Positions 1 through 9,459 of a stretch of DNA of 50,034 nt are shown here, piece after piece. Below the pieces are notes generated by a model. That model did not search any database, was not told the DNA's origin, and was given only the letters and a program-made list of their open reading frames with translations. The translations under genes were made by a program, and so were the position numbers. The stretch lies in assembly GCA_964455395.1 (NCBI GenBank), contig CAYVWB010000030.1:1-50034 (forward strand), read 5' to 3'. This DNA is from CAYVWB01 sp964455395. Its GTDB lineage: Bacteria; Desulfobacterota; Desulfovibrionia; Desulfovibrionales; Desulfovibrionaceae. Numbering within the stretch: position 1 is the first letter of the stretch; the number at the start of each line of letters is the position of its first letter.

Positions 1-1
1 C

Positions 2-1177
2 AGCATGGGCATGCTCGCCGCGGGCGTGGCCCACGAGATCAACAACCCCCTCTCCTATGTGCTCTACAACCTCGAGTTCTTGTCCGAGGAGCTGCCCCGC
101 GCCGGCACCCGGGACCAGGAGCCCCCGGTAGACCTCGACGAGCTCATCACCAGCGTCCAGGAGGCCCTGCACGGCACCGGGCGCATCCGGGACATCGTCC
201 GCAGCCTGGGCACCTTCTCACGGGTGGAGCAGCGGGAGCTCACGCCGGTGAGCCTCGCGACCAGCGCACAGCACGCCATCACCATGGCCCACAACGAGAT
301 CAAGTACCGCGCCCGCCTGATCAAGGACCTCTCCCCCGTGCCCAGGGTCATGGCCACCGAGGGCAGGCTGGCCCAGGTCTTCCTCAACCTGCTGGTGAAC
401 GCGGCGCACGCCATCGACGAGGGCCACGTCCAGCAGAACCAGATCCGCGTCCGCACCTGGGCCGAGGGCGACGAGGTGGTGGCCGAGGTGGCCGACACGG
501 GCGCGGGCATCCCCCCGGAAAAACACGACGCCATCTTCGAATACTACCGCCAGGCCGGCAAGGAACACGCGCAGAGCGGCTCCGGCCTGGGCCTCGCCAT
601 CTCTCGCGAACTGGTGCGCATGATGCGCGGCGCCATCTGGTTGCGCAGCCGCGAAGGCCATGGCTCCACCTTCTTTTTCACCGTGACGCTGGGCCACGCC
701 CGCTCGCCGCAGCACGCTCCCCCCCCTTGCGCCCCGGCCCCCCTCGCAGCCACGGCGCAGCCGCCGCAGCGCGTGCTGGTGGCGGATGACAACGAGGTGA
801 GCCGCAAACTCGCCGTAAAACTCCTTGGCGCGCTGGGTTGCGAAATACTCACGGCCACCCACGGCGTGGAGGCCCTGGCGGTGCTCGCCGGATCATCCGT
901 GGACCTCGTTCTCACCAACATCGAAATGCCCGGGATGGGCGGCGTGGAGCTGCTGCAGCGCATCCGCACGGGGCAGGAGGGCGTCTCCCCCGAAATCCCC
1001 GTGGTCGCCATGACAGCCCATGCGCTCAAGGGCGATCGTGAGAATTTCCTGGCCCTCGGCATGGACGGGTATGTCGCCAAACCGCTGGATTCCGAGGAAT
1101 TCACCCGCGTCGTGCTCCAAGCCTTCAACCGCAGCGCGACCGAAGCGTGCGCGGATGAACTGCCACCATCACGATGA
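2..1177 (+). CDS. Hybrid histidine kinase, C-terminal part (gene starts upstream of the window)
   Basis: The visible part begins inside the dimerisation/phosphoacceptor domain. The H-box reads AAGVAHEINNPL (His codon at 32-34). An HATPase_c domain follows, with N-box FLNLLVNAAHAI and G-boxes DTGAGIPP and GSGLGLAIS. After a Pro/Ala linker comes a receiver domain. The receiver keeps its acidic pair (VADDN), the switch threonine (MTAHA) and the lysine (AKPL), but the phosphoacceptor position reads LTNIEMPGMGG, so Asn (codon 917-919) replaces the usual Asp. The kinase probably autophosphorylates and passes phosphate to a partner other than its own receiver; that last point is inference. The stop codon overlaps the next start (ATGA at 1174), so the two genes are likely translationally coupled. 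The sensory N-terminus is outside the window. Confidence is high for the family and low for the signal. Confidence 0.93.
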   Translation, partial: SMGMLAAGVAHEINNPLSYVLYNLEFLSEELPRAGTRDQEPPVDLDELITSVQEALHGTGRIRDIVRSLGTFSRVEQRELTPVSLATSAQHAITMAHNEIKYRARLIKDLSPVPRVMATEGRLAQVFLNLLVNAAHAIDEGHVQQNQIRVRTWAEGDEVVAEVADTGAGIPPEKHDAIFEYYRQAGKEHAQSGSGLGLAISRELVRMMRGAIWLRSREGHGSTFFFTVTLGHARSPQHAPPPCAPAPLAATAQPPQRVLVADDNEVSRKLAVKLLGALGCEILTATHGVEALAVLAGSSVDLVLTNIEMPGMGGVELLQRIRTGQEGVSPEIPVVAMTAHALKGDRENFLALGMDGYVAKPLDSEEFTRVVLQAFNRSATEACADELPPSR

Positions 1178-4100
1178 CCACCGCCTCGCCATCCCTCACC
1201 GAACCCCACGACGCCGACTGGGAGGCGCTGGCGCGATTCCTGGTGGAGGAACTCGCCGACGCCCCCGTGCCGTCGAAGTGGACGCCCCACGACACGACGC
1301 CGCCACCGGGTCTGACGTATGCGCTGACCCAGCTGGGAGACGCGCTGGCGCTGACGCCGACCGCCGCCTACGGCCGCCTGCTGAAGGCGACCGCGCATCC
1401 CCACAACACTGCGGCCCTGCGCCAGGCGCAGACGCTCCGCCAGCGCAAGACGTACACAGCCTACGCCTTCGAAGTGACCTCCGAGACGCGGCATGCGCGC
1501 TGTCGTGTCCACCCGCGGCCGGCGCCCGCGGCCCTCGCCGGAGAGGAGGCGCCGGACGTCTTCGCTGTCCTGGAGCTCACTTCCGGCCCCCGCACGCCGG
1601 GACTGCTGGAAGAATCGCCGGAAGCCCTGCAGGCCGCGGCCTTCGAGAATGCGGAGACGCCTTTGGCGATCCTCGATCTGGAGGGGCGCCTTTTGAGCTG
1701 GAACCTGCGCTTCGGCGAGGTGTGCGGCGCCGCTCGTCCCGAGTCGGGCATGGCCCTCGCCTCGCTCTATCCGGAACGCATTCGTCCCGCCCTGGACGAG
1801 GCCGTGGCCAACACGCCGACCCAAGGGCCCCAGCGCGTGCTGGCGCCGGCGCACGCAGGCGCGCCCGCCCACCATGTGCGCTTCGTCCCCCTGAACAAGG
1901 ACGGCGGCCCGCGCGCCATCTGCTTCGTGGCCCGTCAACCCTTTGCGCCCCTGCAGGAGGAACACGCCTGCTTCCTCTTCGAAAAGGTGATCGAGACCTC
2001 CAAGGAGGCCATCGCCATCTCGGATCCGGAAGGCCGCTTCCTCTACACGAACCCGGCGCACAAAGCGCTCTTCGGGGACATGTGTTCGGATGAACCCATC
2101 AATTACCGCGACCTCTATCCGCCCGAGTCCATCGCCGTCCTGGAACGCGACGTGGCGCCGGCGCTGGACTCCGGTCAGGGGTGGGAAGGCGAGCTGCTCT
2201 GTTACGACAAGAACGGCCGACTCTTTCCACTATGGGAACGCGCCGACTCCGTGCTGGACGAACACGGCGCCATGCTGTTCGCCTTCGGGTTGATGCACGA
2301 CGCCACAGCCGCGCGGGAAGCGGTGCGCTCCCTGGAGACGCTCGGCGGCCTGCGGGACACCTTGTGGGAGATTCTGCCCATCTGCGTGGCCGTGACGGAC
2401 GAACAAGGCCGCATACTGGATGTGACGCCCGCTGCGGAACAGATCCTCGGCATTCCACCGGACGACTTGATTGGCAAACGGTTGCAGGACGAGGGGTGGC
2501 CTCTGCTGCGGATGGACGGCTCCCCCCTCCCGCCGGAGCACTACCCCTCCCGCATCGCCTTGGAGCAGCAACGCATCCTCCGCGATGTTCAGATCGGCTT
2601 CGCCAAACCGGACGGCGGCACGGCGTGGCTGACCGCCTGCGTTGCGCCGCTGCCTCTGGAAGGCTACGGCGTGGCCTTGGCCGTCGTGGACATCACCGCC
2701 ACCGTGGAGGCGGAACGCGCCCTGCTGGAGCGGGAGCGCCGCTACCGCATGGCGGTGGAGGCGGGCCGCATCGGCGTATGGGAATGGGACATACGCACCG
2801 GCGGCATGCGGCTGGACGACTCCCTGAAGAGCATGCTGGGCTATGCGCCCCATGAGATCCGCGACCATATCGACGACTGGAGCCGGCTGGTCCATCCCGA
2901 CGACAACCCGGCCATGGAAGCGGCCCTGCAGCGACACTTCGCCCGCGAGACGGAGATGTTCGAATTCGAACACCGCATGCTGCACCGCGACGGCTCCCTG
3001 GTCTGGGTGTTGGCGCGAGGAGCTGCACATTTCGACGCGCACGGCGAACCCACGGTCATGGTCGGCGCGGACCTGGACATCTCCATGCGCAAACACGCCG
3101 AACAGACTGCGCACAAGGAGCGCCAGCGGCTCTTCACCCTGCTGGACCGCCTGCCCGCCTACGTCTGTCTGCTGGACCCCGAACTGGATGTGCGCTTCGC
3201 CAACCGCTTCTTCAAGGAGGAGTTCGACGAAACCACATGGCGCCCCTGGAACGCGAACGCCGACCGCTGCCCCCCCCGGGAGGTGCTGGAAACCTCCCAC
3301 ATGGTCGTCTGGGAAATGACCTCCCCAGCCTCGGGCCGCAGCTTCCAGGTGTACGACTACCCTTTCGAAGACGTGGACGGCGAGATGCTTGTGCTGGAAC
3401 TCGGCATCGACGTCACCGCCTTCCGTCAAGCCCAGGAAGCCCTGCAGGCCAGCGAGGCCCGGTACCGCAGCATCACGGACAATCTGGCCATGGGCATCGC
3501 TTTGGTGGACGACGACCACCGCGTGGTGGCCGCCAACCCCACCCTGCGTGCGTGGTACTCGGACGTGGATTTCGACCGACATCCCCAATGCGCGACCCTG
3601 GTGCGGGGGGAATGCCCCGCCAAGAAGGGCGAATGCGCTGCCATGTGGAGCGAACATCCCCCACGGGATCTGTTGCTGGAAATCCCCCTCCCCACCGGCC
3701 GGCGCTCCATGCGGTTCAACTTCTATTACGCGCCGTTGCAGAGCGGACGCCGCGCCTTCATCGTGCTCATCGAAGACGTGACCCAACGTCTGCTCGACCA
3801 GGCGCGCATGCAACGCGTGGAGAAACTGGAAGCCCTCGGCGCGCTGGCGGGCGGAATCGCCCATGAGATCAACCAGCCCCTCAACGCCTTGGAGCTCTAC
3901 GTCTCCTCCTTGCACATGCGCCTGGAACGGGAGCCCGCCATGTCCGTGGAGACCATCCGCGAACGCTTGGACGCCGTGCTGCGCGAGTGCGGCAAGATCA
4001 GCGAGATCATCACCCACATGCGCTCCCTGGTGCGCCAAGGCGAAGCGACGGGCCTCGCCCACGTCAACCCCAACCACGCCGTGCGGCTTGCGCTCTCGCT

Positions 4101-4593
4101 GCTCTCGGCGCAGCTGGAACGCGCGCGCGTGCACCTCACCCTGGAGCTGGAGGACGTCCCGGAAGTCCACGCCAACCCTGTTCAGCTGGAACAAGTGGTC
4201 ATCAACCTCGTGGTCAACGCCATCCACGCCTTCGAAGCGCTCCCGGAGGAGCCCCGCCGGCGGCGCATCATCGTCCGCACCCGGCTGCTGCCCCAAACAC
4301 CACGAGAACAAGGCGACGACGGGGAAACCCCACCCCCCGACACCATGGTGGAGCTCGCCGTGGTGGACAACGGCCCCGGCGTGGCCGAGGACAAGGACCG
4401 CCTCTTCGACCCCTTCTACACGACCAAAGAAGTGGGCGCAGGCATGGGCCTGGGCCTCTCCATCGTCCACACCATGACGCAGTCCTGGGGTGGCGAGGTG
4501 ACCGTGGAGAACAACCCCGGGGGCGGCGCCGCCTTCCTGGTGCGTCTGCGCGCCGTCCAGGACACGCCCGCCACGCCCAATGGAGACGAGTGA
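1174..4593 (+). CDS. Multi-PAS sensor histidine kinase (about 1139 aa)
   Basis: This is a large soluble sensor kinase with no evident membrane segment. Several PAS/PAC repeats fill roughly residues 150-880 (for example VTDEQGRILDVTPAAEQILG and the PAC end MVGADLDISMRKHAEQ). The kinase core follows: H-box GGIAHEINQPLNALELY with His near residue 897, N-box VVINLVVNAIHAF, and G-boxes VVDNGPGV and GMGLGLSIVHTM. There is no attached receiver. The last PAS carries clustered cysteines (HPQCATLVRGECPAKKGEC), a pattern that recalls Cys-containing PAS domains in anaerobe kinases; a metal or redox role is only a guess. It overlaps the upstream kinase by four bases and ends within two bases of the downstream regulator's start, so the three genes form one transcription unit and this kinase is the likely partner of the NtrC-type regulator. 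Confidence 0.93.
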   Translation: MTTASPSLTEPHDADWEALARFLVEELADAPVPSKWTPHDTTPPPGLTYALTQLGDALALTPTAAYGRLLKATAHPHNTAALRQAQTLRQRKTYTAYAFEVTSETRHARCRVHPRPAPAALAGEEAPDVFAVLELTSGPRTPGLLEESPEALQAAAFENAETPLAILDLEGRLLSWNLRFGEVCGAARPESGMALASLYPERIRPALDEAVANTPTQGPQRVLAPAHAGAPAHHVRFVPLNKDGGPRAICFVARQPFAPLQEEHACFLFEKVIETSKEAIAISDPEGRFLYTNPAHKALFGDMCSDEPINYRDLYPPESIAVLERDVAPALDSGQGWEGELLCYDKNGRLFPLWERADSVLDEHGAMLFAFGLMHDATAAREAVRSLETLGGLRDTLWEILPICVAVTDEQGRILDVTPAAEQILGIPPDDLIGKRLQDEGWPLLRMDGSPLPPEHYPSRIALEQQRILRDVQIGFAKPDGGTAWLTACVAPLPLEGYGVALAVVDITATVEAERALLERERRYRMAVEAGRIGVWEWDIRTGGMRLDDSLKSMLGYAPHEIRDHIDDWSRLVHPDDNPAMEAALQRHFARETEMFEFEHRMLHRDGSLVWVLARGAAHFDAHGEPTVMVGADLDISMRKHAEQTAHKERQRLFTLLDRLPAYVCLLDPELDVRFANRFFKEEFDETTWRPWNANADRCPPREVLETSHMVVWEMTSPASGRSFQVYDYPFEDVDGEMLVLELGIDVTAFRQAQEALQASEARYRSITDNLAMGIALVDDDHRVVAANPTLRAWYSDVDFDRHPQCATLVRGECPAKKGECAAMWSEHPPRDLLLEIPLPTGRRSMRFNFYYAPLQSGRRAFIVLIEDVTQRLLDQARMQRVEKLEALGALAGGIAHEINQPLNALELYVSSLHMRLEREPAMSVETIRERLDAVLRECGKISEIITHMRSLVRQGEATGLAHVNPNHAVRLALSLLSAQLERARVHLTLELEDVPEVHANPVQLEQVVINLVVNAIHAFEALPEEPRRRRIIVRTRLLPQTPREQGDDGETPPPDTMVELAVVDNGPGVAEDKDRLFDPFYTTKEVGAGMGLGLSIVHTMTQSWGGEVTVENNPGGGAAFLVRLRAVQDTPATPNGDE

Positions 4594-4594
4594 G

Positions 4595-6073
<1,479 letters not shown>

Positions 6074-6154
6074 AGCGATTTCGCACGCCCGCGCACTGCC
6101 TGTGCGCATTCGCCCACTCGAACCGCCAGTTTGGCTCGGCGCGCTCTCCGCCGT

Positions 6155-6180
6155 GGCGTCATCCCCCATGATCGATCGCC
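6155..6180 (+). other. Small hairpin with C5 loop in the gap after the sigma-54 regulator
   Basis: GGCG-TCAT, a CCCCC loop and ATGA, then five unpaired bases and CGCC form a short imperfect hairpin whose apical loop is exactly C5. It resembles, more weakly, the C-loop hairpins at 6793-7019. The 6074-6304 gap also holds a plain hairpin (GCGCAC/GTGCGC, 6091-6107) without a U tract. I see no convincing gene in this gap. Confidence 0.3.
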
Positions 6181-6304
6181 ATGCATTCCAGGCTGCTGAC
6201 TGCTCATTTCCGATCAGACGCCTGCGTGGCGCCGAATTTGCTCTACTCGACCAAAGGACGTCGCGGTGCATGACTTCCCCGCACGCCTTTCAAAGCGCCA
6301 ATCC

Positions 6305-6745
6305 ATGAATGTTCTTTGCATACATCCCGACGACGACGTCCGTGCCGGCGTCCTGGCCATGTTGCACACCCTTGGCCTGGATGGTGAAGGACACGCCTCC
6401 CCGGTGACGGGGCTCTACGCACTGGCGTTCAACCAGCGCGTGGCTGCGGTGGTGCTGGGCGGCCAAGCTGTGGCGGGCTTCACCTGCGAAGCCCTCATGA
6501 AAGCGTGCCGGTGCATGGCGCCCGATGTCTCCATCGTTCTGCTGGCGTCCCCCGAGCAAGCGCGGGAGACCTCGGAAGCGACGCCCGCCGCCGAAGCAAT
6601 GACCCATGACGGCGGGACATGCGAGGAAGAAGCCTTCATCGTGCTGCGCGAGGCGTTCACGAAGGACTGTCTGCAGGAAGCACTGCTCCAGGTGATGCGA
6701 GCGCCGTTCGTTTCTCCGGCGACGGCCATGACGTACGCGTATTGA
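6305..6745 (+). CDS. Degenerate receiver-like protein (146 aa)
   Basis: The protein has the layout of a stand-alone CheY-like receiver: a first strand with an acidic cluster (VLCIHPDDDVRAG), a fourth strand (VSIVLLAS) and a lysine before the last helix (EAFTKDCLQEALLQ). The expected phosphoacceptor strand reads VAAVVLGGQAVAGF, with no Asp, so phosphorylation by the normal route looks impossible. A Thr/Glu/Ala-rich insert sits at about residues 90-110. It could be an adaptor or output partner for the upstream kinases. The start at 6305 gives a receiver-like N-terminus (MNVLCIH); longer in-frame starts add residues with no family resemblance. I am fairly sure it is a real gene because the codon use and fold pattern fit, but I cannot name a function. 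Confidence 0.6.
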   Translation: MNVLCIHPDDDVRAGVLAMLHTLGLDGEGHASPVTGLYALAFNQRVAAVVLGGQAVAGFTCEALMKACRCMAPDVSIVLLASPEQARETSEATPAAEAMTHDGGTCEEEAFIVLREAFTKDCLQEALLQVMRAPFVSPATAMTYAY

Positions 6746-6753
6746 TGACGCCG

Positions 6754-7060
6754 ACCCCGGCTCGTGTCGTGCTGCCGGGGTTGACCATACAGTTCGGGCG
6801 GCGCCTCCCCCCCAGCCGCCCGAATCGTCTGCGCCTTGGCCGGGTCCCCCCCATACACCCCTGCCCATGCGTCAAGACGTTTCAGGGAGGAGCCCCCCCT
6901 CCTCCCTGAACGAGACACGCCAGCCGCCCTCCCCCCCCATGGCGCGGCGTGTCTTCCCGAGAGGGATCCCCCCATCCCAACTCGGACCCCCCCAGCGGCC
7001 GGTCCCCCCGCCGGCCGCTCTGCATGTACAAGGGCGGCCTCAGCGCCGCCCTTTTTTTTA
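6754..7060 (+). ncRNA. Array of hairpins with poly-C loops (candidate structured RNA)
   Basis: Six hairpins follow each other, each with a C run in the apical loop. H1 6793-6824: 10-bp stem, loop GCCTCCCCCCCA. H2 6838-6865: 4+3 bp, loop starting with C7. H3 6881-6910: perfect 11-bp stem, loop GCCCCCCC. H4 6913-6954: 9 bp plus 5 inner pairs, loop CTCCCCCCCCAT. H5 6957-6985: 5+5 bp, loop CCCCCC. H6 6994-7019: 9 bp, loop TCCCCCCG. A plain hairpin (8 bp, 6754-6781) precedes them and a Rho-independent terminator follows. The stems are unrelated in sequence while the loops are alike, which is what a binding array such as CsrB looks like in principle, though CsrB loops carry GGA. I see no good promoter directly upstream, so it may be the 3' UTR of the receiver-like gene or have its own unseen promoter. 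Orientation is inferred from the terminator. Confidence 0.65.
7031..7060 (+). terminator. Rho-independent terminator of the C-loop array
   Basis: GGGCGGC (7032-7038) pairs perfectly with GCCGCCC (7045-7051) around a 6-nt loop, and eight Ts follow directly. It ends the C-loop hairpin transcript on the plus strand and separates it from the lipoprotein gene. Confidence 0.9.
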
Positions 7061-7108
7061 CGATTCCTAACGACGCAGGCGGCCTTTCCGAAAACATCCC
7101 ACCGGCTC

Positions 7109-7137
7109 TGGCCATATCCTGGCAGATGCGCTATGCT
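7109..7137 (+). promoter_or_regulatory. Possible sigma-70 promoter of the lipoprotein gene
   Basis: TGGCCA (7109-7114) and TATGCT (7132-7137) are 17 bp apart, downstream of the strong terminator and about 46 bp before the ATG at 7184. The -35 match is weak, so this is tentative. Confidence 0.3.
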
Positions 7138-7183
7138 CTTGCCGGAACCTCATGATTCAACCAAGTCGAAACCAGGAGAACCC

Positions 7184-7672
7184 ATGCACCGCTTCCACAC
7201 CAAACCCATCTGCTCGCTGCTCATCGCGGCGATGCTGTTGACCCCGCTGCTGGGTTGCCAAGGCAACCAGCGCTCCGCCGGCACGGCCATCGGCGCAGCC
7301 ACGGGCGCAGCCGTGGGCGCAGCCGTGGCGGGTGGACCTGCCGGACAACGTCTCGGCGGGGCCGCCATCGGCTTGGCCCTGGGCGCGCTGGCGGGCTACG
7401 CCATTGGCGACTACCTGGCGCGGCAGGACGAAATGCGCATCGCCCGCGCGCTGGAGAACCAGCCTTCCAACCAACCTGTCTACTGGACGAACCCGGACAC
7501 CGGGTATGCGTGGCAGGCCACGCCCTACTCCGCCTACAACCAGAACGGTCAGGTTTACCGCAAGGTCCGCATCGGCGTGGACCACAACAACGACGGCTAC
7601 TACGACGAATGGGTGGTGGCCACAGCCTACCGCCGCGCCGATGGCAGTTGGCAAATCGTCGAATACAACTGA
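7184..7672 (+). CDS. Glycine-zipper outer-membrane lipoprotein (17 kDa surface antigen-like, 162 aa)
   Basis: The signal peptide ends in a lipobox (LLTPLLGC, Cys at about residue 24), so the mature protein is lipidated. A glycine-zipper segment follows (GTAIGAATGAAVGAAVAGG, then GGAAIGLALGALAGYAIGDYLA), ending in the DxxARQDEM region typical of 17 kDa surface antigen/RcsF-like lipoproteins. The C-terminal part (PVYWTNPDTGYAWQATP to GSWQIVEYN) matches the small beta domain of this family. It is probably an envelope structural or stress-related protein. The ATG at 7184 has AGGAG seven bases upstream. It stands alone between two terminators. Confidence 0.88.
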   Translation: MHRFHTKPICSLLIAAMLLTPLLGCQGNQRSAGTAIGAATGAAVGAAVAGGPAGQRLGGAAIGLALGALAGYAIGDYLARQDEMRIARALENQPSNQPVYWTNPDTGYAWQATPYSAYNQNGQVYRKVRIGVDHNNDGYYDEWVVATAYRRADGSWQIVEYN

Positions 7673-7729
7673 TCACGCCACGCGTCACGGCCTTCGCCGA
7701 ACGCGCCCTGCGGCGACCGCATCATATGC

Positions 7730-7770
7730 AACGCCGCCCCGACCTCTCCGGCCGGGGCGGCGTTTCCTTT
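7730..7770 (+). terminator. Terminator after the lipoprotein gene
   Basis: AACGCCGCCCC (7730-7740) pairs perfectly over 11 bp with GGGGCGGCGTT (7754-7764), and the T-rich stretch TTTCCTTT follows. It lies between the plus-strand lipoprotein gene and the end of the minus-strand methyltransferase gene, so it could also act in the reverse direction. Confidence 0.8.
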
Positions 7771-7873
7771 GCGGGGTGATGGCAGTTCCGACGAGCTCGA
7801 AGCGCAATGCCGGCGTGACACAGGCGCGATGGACGCTGGAGACGGCGCGCAACGTGCGCTGCAACGGACGGTC

Positions 7874-8713
7874 TCAGACGCGCATCAGCCACGCTTCGAA
7901 CGCCTGGCCCTCCTCGTCCTCCGCACTCCAGAAAGCCACTCGCAGGCCCAGCCGCGCGGCGAGGCGCTCCATGCTCTGCTTGCCGAAATACTGCACGTGC
8001 GCCGGCGTGTGGTTGTAGCTCCACTCGCGCCACTGGGTCCGGTGTTCCTCGCCAAGGACGCTTCCCGGAGTGAATCCGGGGGGACGGTGCGGCGCGGTGA
8101 TGAAGAGCACGCCGTCGTCAGCGAGCATGTCGGCGCACATGGCGAGCACGTCGATGGGCTCTGTGAGGTGCTCCACCACGTGGGTGAGAGAAATGATGTC
8201 GAACGGGCCTTCCTGGATCAGTCGCTCACGAAGCGCAGCCATGTAGTCCACCAGATAGAGGTCCACCCAGGGTCTGGCGAAGAGTTCCGCTTCGGGTGTG
8301 ATGTCCTGCGCTACGGTGTGGAAATCCTTGGCGTGGGCCTTGGCGGCGCGGGACATGGCGGCCAGGCCGGCGCCCACCTCCAGCAGCCGGGGGGCTTCCC
8401 GTGGGCCGAGGCGCGTCATGATGCGCTCGATGCAGCGCAGATAGTGCTGATAGGCGGCGTACTGCCCGATGCCCACATAGTGGGGGTCGTTCAGAAACTG
8501 CTGATTGCCCACATAGATGCGCGCCAACTCGTCTTGCGTGGGCAAGGGGTCGAGATAGAACAGATCGCAGCGAGCGCAGCCCACGAGTCGAAAGGTCGAA
8601 TCGATATTGCCGCAGTTTCCGGTCAAATCGCAGATGACTTCGGGGCCTCGCTCCTCACACACCGGACACCGGCGCGGCTTGTTCCTGCGAAACAGATTCT
8701 CCAGTCGAACCAT
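7874..8713 (-). CDS. SAM-dependent methyltransferase, class I (about 279 aa)
   Basis: The protein has an N-terminal zinc-finger-like segment (CPVCEERG, then CARC) and a Rossmann-type methyltransferase domain. Motif I reads LLEVGAGLAAMSRAAK, and the post-I segment DIISLTHVVEHLTEPIDVLAMCADMLADDG is the classic Methyltransf_23 pattern. Such proteins with a four-Cys head often act in sugar or cell-surface glycan modification (CMTF family), but the substrate cannot be read here. I chose the start at 8713 (MVRLENLF) because GGAG lies seven bases upstream; in-frame ATGs at 8728 and 8761 are possible but lack a ribosome-binding site. It is divergent from the DUF2795-like gene and appears monocistronic. 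Confidence 0.85.
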   Translation of the reverse strand: MVRLENLFRRNKPRRCPVCEERGPEVICDLTGNCGNIDSTFRLVGCARCDLFYLDPLPTQDELARIYVGNQQFLNDPHYVGIGQYAAYQHYLRCIERIMTRLGPREAPRLLEVGAGLAAMSRAAKAHAKDFHTVAQDITPEAELFARPWVDLYLVDYMAALRERLIQEGPFDIISLTHVVEHLTEPIDVLAMCADMLADDGVLFITAPHRPPGFTPGSVLGEEHRTQWREWSYNHTPAHVQYFGKQSMERLAARLGLRVAFWSAEDEEGQAFEAWLMRV

Positions 8714-8937
8714 GAACGAACTCCACATGCTGGGTGAGCCGACGTCTTGTCGGGCGTTCATTTCTTAGGCCCGCCGAAGGCCTTGTGTCAATTCGTCGCC
8801 TCGCCGCGAATTACCCGTTCGCGAAGAACGGCGCACACGGTATCATGGGGTGTATTGCGCATCGTCCGCCCACACGCCGTCCGGCTTCCGGAGGCTGGGC
8901 GCCCGTCATGAACACCCCCAAGCCAAGGAGCGCCCCC

Positions 8938-9162
8938 ATGGAAACGCGCCTCACCCCGGAGCTGCTGGATCGTCATCTGAAGACGCAGGAATGGCCCGCC
9001 AACCGGCAGCAACTCCACGACAGTCTGGTGGCCCAAGGCATCGAAAGCGCCATGCTGGGCGTGCTGGACAACATGCCCGAATACGAATTCACCAACAAGA
9101 ACGAGTTCTACAAGGAACTCGAACGCTACCAGCGCAAGCAGGAAGAAGGCGAACAGGAATAG
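8938..9162 (+). CDS. Small DUF2795-like protein (74 aa)
   Basis: This short acidic protein resembles the DUF2795 family: a helix ending in EWPANRQQLHDSLVAQG, then MLGVLDNMPEYEFTNKNEFYKELERY, which matches the usual 'YPA…L…A…G…vl..L..lp…y' layout. The function is unknown. The ATG at 8938 follows AAGGAG by seven bases; an earlier ATG at 8908 is in frame but lacks a ribosome-binding site. The C-terminus is Glu/Lys/Gln rich. Confidence 0.75.
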   Translation: METRLTPELLDRHLKTQEWPANRQQLHDSLVAQGIESAMLGVLDNMPEYEFTNKNEFYKELERYQRKQEEGEQE

Positions 9163-9230
9163 CCCTTCACCCTGGAGCTCCGGGCGCCTGGGAGTGGGGG
9201 GCCGTGAGCGTCATGGCTCCCGTCGCTCCT

Positions 9231-9270
9231 CGGGGAACTCGGAGGAACTCGGGGAATTCGGGGGGGGAAC
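9231..9270 (+). repeat. About 10-bp G-rich tandem repeat (4 units)
   Basis: Units CGGGGAACTC, GGAGGAACTC, GGGGAATTC and GGGGGGGGAAC follow each other with a period of about 10 bp and end in a G8 run. Confidence 0.6.
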
Positions 9271-9420
9271 GCGCCGCCCTGCTGGTTCTGGCGGCCCTGG
9301 CGGCTTGCGCGCTGACAGCTGTCGTGACGGAGCGCTTCCTTGTCGCGCTCGAAGAGGTGGTTCGAATCCCCTTGGCGTCACGGCGGACGACACTGCTCGG
9401 GCGCGACGTCCACACCCCGC

Positions 9421-9459
9421 CGCCCCCGCCCGACGCCCCCGCCCGACGCCCCCGTCCGG
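9421..9459. repeat. 13-bp tandem repeat (3 units), possible G-quadruplex on the minus strand
   Basis: CGCCCCCGCCCGA is present twice exactly (9421-9433, 9434-9446) and a third time with changes (9447-9459). The minus strand has regularly spaced G5 tracts, so a G-quadruplex is possible. Confidence 0.65.

Noticed and set aside
544..2061. Long open frames on the minus strand under the two-component genes
   Set aside because: They are antisense to clear kinase genes, have Gly/Arg/His-biased composition and no domain; typical of high-GC DNA. The same holds for other long antisense frames, such as 2230-4878, 19502-22360, 22421-26533 and 32272-34626.
6793..7019. CRISPR array or REP cluster as explanation of the hairpin series
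   Set aside because: There is no repeated unit: the stem sequences all differ and only the loop composition is shared. No CRISPR array is seen anywhere in the window.
6836..7183. Open frame through the C-loop array in front of the lipoprotein
   Set aside because: It would be Pro/Arg-rich with no resemblance to a protein, and it crosses a strong terminator. The lipoprotein has a good start with AGGAG at 7184.
9355..9390. tRNA-like T-arm (GGTTCGAATCC) in non-coding DNA
   Set aside because: The T-stem has mismatches, and no matching acceptor stem, D-arm or anticodon arm is found upstream. A chance match.
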